Below the pieces are notes generated by a model, which saw only the letters and a program-made list of their open reading frames with translations, did not search any database and was not told the DNA's origin. Positions 1 to 7,061 of a DNA stretch of 25,456 bases are shown here, piece after piece; the first letter of the stretch is position 1, and every line of letters begins with the position of its first letter. Position numbers and translations under genes: made by a program. The DNA is taken from contig JADHXT010000007.1 of the NCBI GenBank assembly GCA_016782825.1, forward strand, positions 1 through 25,456. Direction: 5' to 3'. The stretch is from Candidatus Brocadiia bacterium (GTDB taxonomy: Bacteria; Planctomycetota; PUPC01; DSUN01).

Positions 1-1321
1 TGAGCTGTGTGGCGCCCAGTGCGGAGTTGCCCAGCAACGTCACCGCCGCCGACTGCGGCGTGAGCGGCGGCAGGATGAACACCAGCCCGCCCTCGACCAC
101 CAGCCGCGACAGTCCGAGGAATCCCACGTAGGCCGCCGCCAGGAACAGCACGGCCGTGCCCGGCTGCATCCCCAGCCGCCACAGCCACAGCGTCATGAAC
201 GCCGACGCGCCGATCAGCCCGAACACCGCCGTGCGTGCCGAGAGCAGCTCGCCGCTGTCGTCCAGACACGGGTCGGCGGGCCGCCACGCCTTGCGCCACA
301 CGGCCGCCAGATGCCACCGCGCGGTCCACAGGCCGAAGGCCACCATCACCACCATCGCCCCGTAGCTCTGCCAGCCGAGAGCGGGACGCGAGGCGTCGAA
401 GTAACGCACCTTGAGATGACTCCGCACCGCGAACCCGAACTGGTTGAACAGCCCTTCCTCCACCACGCCCAACAGCACGAACACCCACAGGCTCAGGCTC
501 ACCTCGGCCTTCAGAAAGAAGGCGATGCAGAACATGGGCCAGTAGAGCTGAAGCGGGATGGCCGGGAAGTCGCGGCCGAACTTCACCGCCGCGAATTCGC
601 TGGGGATCGCCGGCCAGTCCTTCACGAAGTAGCCCACGCCGTTCCACACCAGCGTACCGCACGCCAGGCTGAAGCCGAGCCAGAACAGCCCCGAGCGCGA
701 CAGCCGCGGCCGCCGCTCGTCCCGGCGGATGAAGGCCAGCGCCATCTCCGCCAGCGGGTAGGCCAGCCGCTCGTTGTCCATCCACTGCCGCCGCAGGATG
801 GCGATGAGGCAGAAGCACGCGAACCACCCTGCGCCCAGGAACAGCAGCCACCACGTGAGCGGCGCCACCCACACCTGCCACGGGATCGCTTCGCCCGGCG
901 GCAGGCCCTCGTAGAACCACCGCAGCGGCTGGCCCCCCTCCAGCACCGCCCAGCGCGGCAGGTGGGGCAAGAACACCTCCGCCCAGCGGTTCTCCGGGCT
1001 CGCCAGGTAGTGGGGGGCGCTGATGATGTTCAGCAGCTTGCCGGCCACGCCGTGGGTGGGCATGGCACTGGCTACGGCGACCATGACGAACACCACCGCC
1101 AGCTCGCCCTCGCCAAGAGCCCAACTCCGCCGCACGGCGCCGACGAGCCAGTTGGCCGTCAGCAGCACGACGAAGAAGCCGATGCCCAAACCCACGGGGA
1201 AGTAGCTGGTGGCCAGATACTGGCTTTCGAGCACGAAGCCCACGAAGGGCGCCGCCACGTTCAGGCCGACCACCAAAGCGAAGCCGATGAGCAGAGAGCG
1301 GAGGGTGAATGCCTTGCGCAC
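1..1321 (-). CDS. DUF6785/DUF6784-type polytopic membrane protein (3' end cut by window edge)
   Basis: About 440 N-terminal residues are present; the C-terminus lies beyond base 1. The reading frame is open from a GTG at 1321 to the window edge, with GGGGAG about 7 bases before the start; no other ATG or GTG occurs between it and the upstream stop near 1476. The protein is rich in hydrophobic helices (for example LLIGFALVVGLNVAAPFVGF near the start, and VFVMVAVASAMPTHGVAG). Conserved-looking segments include DNERLAYPLAEM and LKVRYFDASRPALGWQSYG. This matches my memory of the DUF6785 (N-terminal) and DUF6784 (C-terminal) integral membrane family, whose members run to roughly 600-650 residues and are common in Planctomycetota and related phyla. 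The function is unknown; neighbouring sugar-degradation genes make a transport role conceivable, but that is inference. Confidence 0.82.
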   Translation of the reverse strand, partial: MRKAFTLRSLLIGFALVVGLNVAAPFVGFVLESQYLATSYFPVGLGIGFFVVLLTANWLVGAVRRSWALGEGELAVVFVMVAVASAMPTHGVAGKLLNIISAPHYLASPENRWAEVFLPHLPRWAVLEGGQPLRWFYEGLPPGEAIPWQVWVAPLTWWLLFLGAGWFACFCLIAILRRQWMDNERLAYPLAEMALAFIRRDERRPRLSRSGLFWLGFSLACGTLVWNGVGYFVKDWPAIPSEFAAVKFGRDFPAIPLQLYWPMFCIAFFLKAEVSLSLWVFVLLGVVEEGLFNQFGFAVRSHLKVRYFDASRPALGWQSYGAMVVMVAFGLWTARWHLAAVWRKAWRPADPCLDDSGELLSARTAVFGLIGASAFMTLWLWRLGMQPGTAVLFLAAAYVGFLGLSRLVVEGGLVFILPPLTPQSAAVTLLGNSALGATQL

Positions 1322-1390
1322 GTGGGGCTCCCCGGGGCGCGTCCGCCAGTGGGCCTTGTGGGTGTGGACCGCACAGACCGAGCAGCGGTG

Positions 1391-1419
1391 AGCGTAGAGG
1401 AATCCGCGTGCACTGTCAA
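1391..1419 (-). promoter_or_regulatory. Sigma70-type promoter of the leftward membrane-protein gene
   Basis: On the minus strand TTGACA (1414-1419) is followed after 17 bases by TACGCT (1391-1396). This places the start near 1384, about 60 bases before the GTG at 1321. The -35 is perfect and the -10 is moderate. Confidence 0.6.
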
Positions 1420-1465
1420 ACGGTGCTCGGGCACCAGGAGGATGCGGGTCTCCGCGCGTCAGCTA

Positions 1466-1487
1466 TCCGGATAAGCGCTTATCCGGA
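1466..1487. promoter_or_regulatory. Perfect 22-bp palindrome, probable operator between divergent genes
   Basis: The arms TCCGGATAAG and CTTATCCGGA are exact reverse complements around a central CG. The inner TAAGCGCTTA with a central CpG is the form recognised by LacI-family regulators such as CcpA-like proteins. The site lies between the two predicted divergent promoters, roughly 70 bp upstream of the sulfatase start point and 90 bp upstream of the membrane-protein start point. One regulator could therefore act on both genes. No LacI-type gene is in the window. Confidence 0.6.
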
Positions 1488-1513
1488 CAAGCCCCCCGGA
1501 GCTGGAGGGACGG

Positions 1514-1542
1514 TTGATCCCTCACCCCATCGCCGCTATCAT
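1514..1542 (+). promoter_or_regulatory. Sigma70-type promoter of the sulfatase gene
   Basis: TTGATC (1514-1519) and TATCAT (1537-1542) are separated by 17 bases. The predicted start is near 1549, leaving a leader of about 20 bases that carries the AAGGAG ribosome-binding site. Confidence 0.6.
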
Positions 1543-1568
1543 CTACCCACGCCTCCCAAGGAGACCAC

Positions 1569-3056
1569 ATGGCACGGCCCGACCGCCCCAACATCGTGTG
1601 GCTACTCACCGACCACCACGTGTTCGCCCACCACTACTTCCTGCCCGGCCCGCGGCCCGTGCTCCCCACCTACGAGCGCCTGGCCCGCGAAGGCGTGGCT
1701 TTCACCAACGCCTACGCCGTCTGCCCTTTGTGCACGCCGGCCCGCGCCTCCATGCTCACCGGCGTCTACCCCCATCGCCACGAGATGGTGATGAACAACG
1801 GCGACTGCGGCTCGCGCCTCGACTTCGAGCCCGACGCCCGCCTCTTCAGCCACTACATGAACGACGCCGGCTACCGCTGCGGCTACTTCGGCAAGTGGCA
1901 CGTCGGCGACGAGCGGGGCCCGCTCGACTACGGCTTCGAGGGCTGGTCGCAGCTCGGCTACGGCCACCCCTACTGGGACGACGACTACGCCGCCTACCTC
2001 GACGAGCTCGGCCTGCCTCAGGCCACCGTGGACGTGGAGTGGCACTTCGCCGACCCCGCCCGCATCGGCAAAGGCATCCGCCTCAAGGACGAGCCCAACT
2101 GGCACCAGCGGATGGAATGCGCCGGCCGCCTCACCACCCCCGTCGAAACCCACGAAGCCTACTACCTCGCCCATCGCGCCAGCCAGTGGCTCGAATGCAT
2201 GGCCAAAGATAGCGACCCCTTCTGCCTCCGCGTGGACGTCTGGGGACCCCACCAGCCCTACTGGGTGGCCGAGCCCTTCGCAGGCACCATCGAACCCCGC
2301 GACATCCCCGAGTATCCCAGCTTCGCCCACGACCTCGCCGACCGGCCCGAGCAGCACCGCCGCTTCGCCAAGTCGCGCCGCGAACACAGCGTGGCCAAGA
2401 CGTGGGAGGACTGGCAGCCCGTCGTCGCTCGCAGCTACGAGCACGCCACCCAGGTGGACGCCGCTCTCGGCCGCGTGCTCGACACCCTCGACCGCCTCGG
2501 CCTGGCCGACAACACCCTCGTCTTCTACACCGCCGACCACGGCGACGCCATCGGCAGCCACGGCGGCGTGTTCGACAAAGACTCTCTCATGGTCGAGGAG
2601 ACCGAACGCATCCCCCTCGCGGTCCGCTGGCAGGGACGAGCGCCTGCCGGCGTCCAGACCCGCCGCCTCGCCACCCACATGGACCTCGTGCCCACGCTCC
2701 TCGACGCCGGCGGCGCCCAGATGCCTCAGCCCCTCGACGGCCGCAGCCTCGTCCCGCTCGTCCAACACCCGCACGACACACCCTGGCCCGACGATCTGCT
2801 GTGCCAGCATCACGGCCACGGCCACCCGTGTCTCCAGCGCATGGTGCGCTGCGGCCCCTACAAGTACGTGGCCCACCTCGACGACCTCGACGAGCTGTAC
2901 GACCTACGACAGGACCCCTATGAACTCCGCAACTGCATCGCCGACCCCTCCCTGGCCGACGTGCGGAAGGACATGCAGGAGCGACTCCGCCGGCTCACCG
3001 CCGAATGCGACGACAATGCACCCGACGTGCAGCGTCTTTGCCAGCAACTCGACTGA
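1569..3056 (+). CDS. Type I sulfatase (formylglycine-dependent), probably cytoplasmic
   Basis: The 495-residue protein belongs to the alkaline-phosphatase-superfamily sulfatases, which hydrolyse sulfate esters, often on polysaccharides. The N-terminal strand PNIVWLLTDHH (residues 8-18) is the metal-binding start of the fold. CTPAR at 55-59 followed by ASMLTG is the sulfatase signature, in which Cys55 would be oxidised to formylglycine by a maturase not in this window. GKWHVG (about residue 105) and YTADHGDAIGSHGG carry further active-site residues. Length is normal. The usual DD of the first metal motif reads DH here. There is no signal peptide, unlike most planctomycete sulfatases, so it may act on imported oligosaccharides, or it could be a related phosphonate/phosphate monoesterase. 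The ATG has AAGGAG 5 bases upstream. Confidence 0.9.
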   Translation: MARPDRPNIVWLLTDHHVFAHHYFLPGPRPVLPTYERLAREGVAFTNAYAVCPLCTPARASMLTGVYPHRHEMVMNNGDCGSRLDFEPDARLFSHYMNDAGYRCGYFGKWHVGDERGPLDYGFEGWSQLGYGHPYWDDDYAAYLDELGLPQATVDVEWHFADPARIGKGIRLKDEPNWHQRMECAGRLTTPVETHEAYYLAHRASQWLECMAKDSDPFCLRVDVWGPHQPYWVAEPFAGTIEPRDIPEYPSFAHDLADRPEQHRRFAKSRREHSVAKTWEDWQPVVARSYEHATQVDAALGRVLDTLDRLGLADNTLVFYTADHGDAIGSHGGVFDKDSLMVEETERIPLAVRWQGRAPAGVQTRRLATHMDLVPTLLDAGGAQMPQPLDGRSLVPLVQHPHDTPWPDDLLCQHHGHGHPCLQRMVRCGPYKYVAHLDDLDELYDLRQDPYELRNCIADPSLADVRKDMQERLRRLTAECDDNAPDVQRLCQQLD

Positions 3057-3102
3057 GAGGCCACTGCCCCTCGCGGCGCGCCGTGCGATACGCCGGTTCG
3101 TG

Positions 3103-3108
3103 TACAAT
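3103..3108 (+). promoter_or_regulatory. Possible -10 element of the secreted protein gene
   Basis: TACAAT stands out in a GC-rich 94-base gap and would start transcription about 36 bases before the ATG at 3151. I see no convincing -35 at the expected distance, so this is a weak call; the gene could instead be read through from the sulfatase promoter. Confidence 0.3.
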
Positions 3109-3150
3109 GGCCGTAGACCTGTCATTCGCTGCGCCATGGAAAGGCCCGCC

Positions 3151-5913
3151 ATGACCCGACGCCTGCTCACCGCGCTCCTTCTCCTCGCCTGCACCGCCCA
3201 CGCTGCCGAGATGCGGCAGTGGACGCCCCGCTACAAGTCCCTCCCGCCCGTGTGGGACCGCGAGGCCCGACGCAAGCACAACATCGGCAAGGTGGACACC
3301 CTCGGCTTCGTCAGCGGCAAGCCCTTCCGTGCCCGTTTCCTCCGCACCCAGGGATTCCAGAACGAGCGCAGCAAGCAGATGGTGGTGCTCGAACTCGACG
3401 ACGGCCGCACCCGCGGCTGGCCCGTCCTCTCCTTCAGCGACGCCGACCAGGCCTACGTGGAGCGCGTCAGCACCACCCCGCAGGGCAAGAAAGCGCAAGA
3501 GAAGGACTACGAGTTGGAGTGGCAGGACTACGACGCCGAGAAGGACAAGGATCACGTGAACGTCCACGGCACCCGCCACTTCGCCTTCTGGTGGGGCAAC
3601 ACCACCGACGGCAGCGGCAAGGTGTGGGCGCAGGACGCGATGCGCGAGATGAACTTCCGCTACTACGAGGCCATGTGGGACTACTACGCCGACCGCGTGA
3701 AGGCCCCCATGCCCATGGCCGACGCCGACAAGCCGCGGAAGATCAACGTCTACATCACTGGCACCGGCCTGCCCAAGCACAAGGAAGGTTGGGCCTTCGG
3801 CGCCAAGGCCATCGTCATCCACCCCAACGCCATGCTCGAAGGCTCATCGGTCATCCCCCACGAGTTTGGCCACTGCCTCCAGTTCTACTCCGGCGGCTTC
3901 CGCAACAGCCCCTACGTGGGCTGGTTCTGGGAATGCCACGCCAACTGGCACTGCCACCAGTTCATCCCCAGCTACCCGCCCGTCCTCGGCTGGTACTACA
4001 ACCGCAAGCACTACGAGCTCAGCTCCACCCGCATGAACTACGGCTCGTGGCCCTTCCTCCAGTACATGCACGAGAACCCCAAGTTCCCACCCGGCTTCTG
4101 CTACCGCATCTGGAAGGAAAACCGCAAGAACGACCTCGACCAGAGCATCGAGAACCCCTTCCAGACCCTCATGCGAGTCGGCACGGAGCTCGGCATCTAC
4201 GAAGGCGACGGCGTGAAAGGCTTCGGCGACACCATCGGCGAGATGGCCGCGCGGCTCGTGACCATGGACTTCGTGTACCAGCAGACCTACCTGGACAACA
4301 TCCACGTCCACCGTGGCGCCCACTGGTTCATGCCCTTCCGCACCGTGCTCGAGCCCGTGCCCGACCGGCCCGGCTGGTATCGCCCGCCCTACGCCTTCGC
4401 CCCCGCACAGTACGGCGTGAACATCATCGACCTCGTTCCCGACGAAGGCAGCCCCTTCCTCGCCATCGACCTGAAAGGCATCGTGGACGAGGCCCAGCAC
4501 TCCGACTGGCGCGCCACCATCGTGCTCATCGACGAACAGGGCCGCGCACGCTACAGCCGCATGTGGAACGCCGGCAAGTGTACTATCGTGCGCCGGCCCA
4601 CCGAGCGCCGCGCCGCCCTTGCCATCGCCGCCACGCCGTCCCAGTACACCCCGCTCCGCTTCCGCATGGGCTACCACGTGAAATGCCGCTACCCCTACGA
4701 AGTGGCCTTCGGCGGCTGCGCGCCGGCCGACCGCGACGTGTGGCACCCCACGCACAAAGGCATCGCCGGCAAGCACTATCGCAACGGCGGTGGCTTCGTC
4801 GCCAAGACGGCTCACGTGGACGCCACGGCCTACGTAGGCACCGACGCCCAAGTGCTCGACGCGGCCAAAGTGACCGGCAACGCCCGCATCGAGGACCACG
4901 CCGTCGTCCGCGGCCGCGCGCAGGTGGCCGACCACGCCATCGTAAGCGGCTGGGCCATCGTGGAAGACCGCGCGAAGGTGAGCGGCTACGCCCGCGTCCG
5001 CGACCGCGCGCGGATCGTCGACGACGTGCACGTCGCCGAAAACGCCCGCGTGCTCGAGTTCGCTAAGATCAAGGGCGTCGCCACCGTGCAGGGTCACGCC
5101 ATCATCAAAGGCTTCGCCGATGTGAACAATCGCCGGAACGACCCCGCCAAGGGCGAGCCCCCACGCCGCATCATCGGCGGCAGCGCCATCGTCGGCCGCG
5201 ACGCCGAATACCACGGCCAGCCGCAGCCCGTCCTCTACGGCCGCATGTACTCCTACACCACCGAGCGGCAGATCAACGAGAACGTCGACGGCCACTACCT
5301 GTACGCCAACTGGACCTTCGACCAGTCCAGCTCCGCCTTCGCCCTCGACGCCTGGGAATACAACGACGGCTTCCTCCGCGGCAAGCCCACCTACACCACC
5401 GACGGCGACCGCAAGGTGCTCGCCTTCGACGGCACCAACGACTACGTGCTCGTAGGCAACGACTGCGCCGACTGGCGCGACGTGACCATCGACCTGCTGG
5501 TGAAGTGGACGGGCAGCAGGGCAGGTCAGCGCCTGCTTGACTTTGGCACCGCGCCCGACCATTGCATGTACCTCACGCCCAAAGACGCCGACGGCAAGCT
5601 TGCGTTCGCCATCGTCCACGACGGCAAGACGCAACAACTGCGCGCCGACGCGCCGCTCCCGGCGAACCAGTGGGCCCGCATCCGCCTCGAACTCAAGGGC
5701 GACACCGGCACCCTCTACCGCGACGGCAAGCCGGTGGCCACGGCGCCCATCACCCTCGACCCCGAAATGCTGCGGGCCACGGAATGCACCCTCGGCCGAG
5801 GTCGCTTCGCGGGCTCGTTCTTCAAGGGCATGCTCGACCACGTGCGTATCTACAGTCGCGTGGTCGACGGCTTCGACGCATTGCCCGAGCCCCCGCCGTG
5901 CGAGAGCAGGTGA
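3151..5913 (+). CDS. Secreted HEFGH metallopeptidase-like protein (DUF6055-like) with hexapeptide repeats and C-terminal LamG domain
   Basis: The 920-residue protein begins MTRRLLTALLLLACTAHA, a clear Sec signal peptide cleaved near residue 18, which fixes the start at 3151 with GGAAAGG upstream; an in-frame ATG at 3136 is the alternative. Residues about 135-420 hold HEFGH (237-241) and, about 20 residues on, WFWECHANW with Glu261. This is the layout of a gluzincin zinc peptidase and is reminiscent of DUF6055. Residues about 551-660 contain repeated A-x-V/I hexads (for example AYVGTDAQVLDAAKVTG), predicted to form a left-handed beta helix. Residues about 705-905 resemble a LamG/concanavalin-like carbohydrate-binding fold (DGTNDYVLVGND, MLDHVRIYSR). 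A role on extracellular glycan or glycoprotein fits the sulfatase next door; the substrate is unknown. Confidence 0.8.
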   Translation: MTRRLLTALLLLACTAHAAEMRQWTPRYKSLPPVWDREARRKHNIGKVDTLGFVSGKPFRARFLRTQGFQNERSKQMVVLELDDGRTRGWPVLSFSDADQAYVERVSTTPQGKKAQEKDYELEWQDYDAEKDKDHVNVHGTRHFAFWWGNTTDGSGKVWAQDAMREMNFRYYEAMWDYYADRVKAPMPMADADKPRKINVYITGTGLPKHKEGWAFGAKAIVIHPNAMLEGSSVIPHEFGHCLQFYSGGFRNSPYVGWFWECHANWHCHQFIPSYPPVLGWYYNRKHYELSSTRMNYGSWPFLQYMHENPKFPPGFCYRIWKENRKNDLDQSIENPFQTLMRVGTELGIYEGDGVKGFGDTIGEMAARLVTMDFVYQQTYLDNIHVHRGAHWFMPFRTVLEPVPDRPGWYRPPYAFAPAQYGVNIIDLVPDEGSPFLAIDLKGIVDEAQHSDWRATIVLIDEQGRARYSRMWNAGKCTIVRRPTERRAALAIAATPSQYTPLRFRMGYHVKCRYPYEVAFGGCAPADRDVWHPTHKGIAGKHYRNGGGFVAKTAHVDATAYVGTDAQVLDAAKVTGNARIEDHAVVRGRAQVADHAIVSGWAIVEDRAKVSGYARVRDRARIVDDVHVAENARVLEFAKIKGVATVQGHAIIKGFADVNNRRNDPAKGEPPRRIIGGSAIVGRDAEYHGQPQPVLYGRMYSYTTERQINENVDGHYLYANWTFDQSSSAFALDAWEYNDGFLRGKPTYTTDGDRKVLAFDGTNDYVLVGNDCADWRDVTIDLLVKWTGSRAGQRLLDFGTAPDHCMYLTPKDADGKLAFAIVHDGKTQQLRADAPLPANQWARIRLELKGDTGTLYRDGKPVATAPITLDPEMLRATECTLGRGRFAGSFFKGMLDHVRIYSRVVDGFDALPEPPPCESR

Positions 5914-5948
5914 GGAAAGCGCGCGAGCAGATACGCTAGCCTGCCGCC

Positions 5949-7034
5949 TCATGCCCGTGCGGGATGCGGCGCGTCCATGGCCAGGATCTGGTCGATGATG
6001 CGCTGGGCCGTGGCCTCGAGCTCCGCTGCCGCGCGTCGCACCTCATCCACATCGCCGAGCGCTTTGGCCACGCGGCCGAGGCGGGACATGTTGCCAAAGA
6101 GCAACCTGTAGAGCGGCACACGCAGGCGGCGGCGTCCCAGCGGCGGTCGCAGACTGCGCGCGCCCCACGGCACCTCGATCTGGATGAAGGCGCCAAAAGC
6201 CCGTAGCAGCTCGGCATACTGGCGGAGCGCCTGCTGCGGGATTTCGTTCAGCACGCCGCCGTCGAGCACACCGAGGCGCGTCAGCAACGCGCCGATGGCG
6301 GGCTGGGGATACACCACGTCGAAGAAGAGCCGCATGGGCTTGTCCACGGCGCTGCGCAACTCGCACAGGTCGCCGCTGAGGCACAGGTAGAGCAGCTCGA
6401 TGGCATCGGCGAAGTGGGTGAGCCCGAAATGCTTCGCGGTGAGCATCCCCACCCGCTGGTCGTCGTGCCAAGCGGCCTGGAACACCTGGCGCCCGAGGTT
6501 GTAGAGCACCTCGTCGGTGCGGCGCCCGTCGCCGGCCATGGCCGCCACGTGGCGCCGGAACTGCGATAGCCGCAGGTGGTATGTCTCGTGTCCCATGTGC
6601 ATGAGCGGCACGAAGCGCTCGTCGAGCATGGGGTAGCCGGGGCTGCGGTAGTAGTCTTCCACGATCAAGCTGTATTCCGACCAGTAGTCGCGGTGCACGC
6701 GGCACAGGTAGTAGGCCGGCATGCGCGAGTCGAGCTGTCGGACGGCCAGCTTGATGTCCCAGCCCACGCCGCGGACGGCGGCCTGAAGCGCGGCCTGGTC
6801 GGTGAGCGAGGCCTCGCAGGTGTGGTAGTTGCCGGCGATGCGGAGGGGCTCGCCGAGGGTTTTCGCCACCGTCGTCAGGTCGCCCACGTGGCCGCCCTCG
6901 GTCTCCAGCCGCCGCCGCATCGAGTCGTACGCGTGCAACTGCTGGATGAGCGGCGCCAGGGCATCCTGGGGGTCGACGTAGCGGATGGGGGCGGCAAACA
7001 CGTAGCTCGAGCCTGTTGATGTGGGTGTGGACAT
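5949..7034 (-). CDS. Uncharacterised protein, last gene of the AAA+/VWA operon
   Basis: This 361-residue protein is not one I recognise. The start is MSTPTS at 7034 because AGGAGG lies 4 bases upstream; a further in-frame ATG at 7061, right after the upstream stop, has no ribosome-binding site. It is soluble, mixed alpha/beta in the first 130 residues and mostly helical afterwards. A cluster HMGHETYH (146-153) has three His and one Glu that could bind a metal, and the C-terminal 50 residues form an amphipathic, possibly coiled helix. It is 27 bases behind the VWA gene and in the same direction, so it is probably a partner or substrate adaptor of the MoxR-VWA pair. That role is inference from context. 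It converges on the secreted protein gene with only 35 bases between, and I see no clear terminator there. Confidence 0.75.
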   Translation of the reverse strand: MSTPTSTGSSYVFAAPIRYVDPQDALAPLIQQLHAYDSMRRRLETEGGHVGDLTTVAKTLGEPLRIAGNYHTCEASLTDQAALQAAVRGVGWDIKLAVRQLDSRMPAYYLCRVHRDYWSEYSLIVEDYYRSPGYPMLDERFVPLMHMGHETYHLRLSQFRRHVAAMAGDGRRTDEVLYNLGRQVFQAAWHDDQRVGMLTAKHFGLTHFADAIELLYLCLSGDLCELRSAVDKPMRLFFDVVYPQPAIGALLTRLGVLDGGVLNEIPQQALRQYAELLRAFGAFIQIEVPWGARSLRPPLGRRRLRVPLYRLLFGNMSRLGRVAKALGDVDEVRRAAAELEATAQRIIDQILAMDAPHPARA

Positions 7035-7061
7035 GGGGCCTCCTGTCCTATCCAATCTCAT

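Noticed and set aside
311..1474. Long plus-strand open frame rich in His, Gln and Pro
   Set aside because: It mirrors the leftward membrane-protein gene; composition is that of an antisense frame in GC-rich DNA and it has no family resemblance.
5914..5948. Bidirectional terminator between the convergent genes
   Set aside because: Only 35 bases with short imperfect complementarity and no T-runs on either strand.
3844..5952. 702-codon minus-strand open frame opposite the secreted protein gene
   Set aside because: Val/Gly/Ala/His-rich translation typical of an antisense shadow; the plus strand has a signal peptide, HEFGH and LamG motifs.
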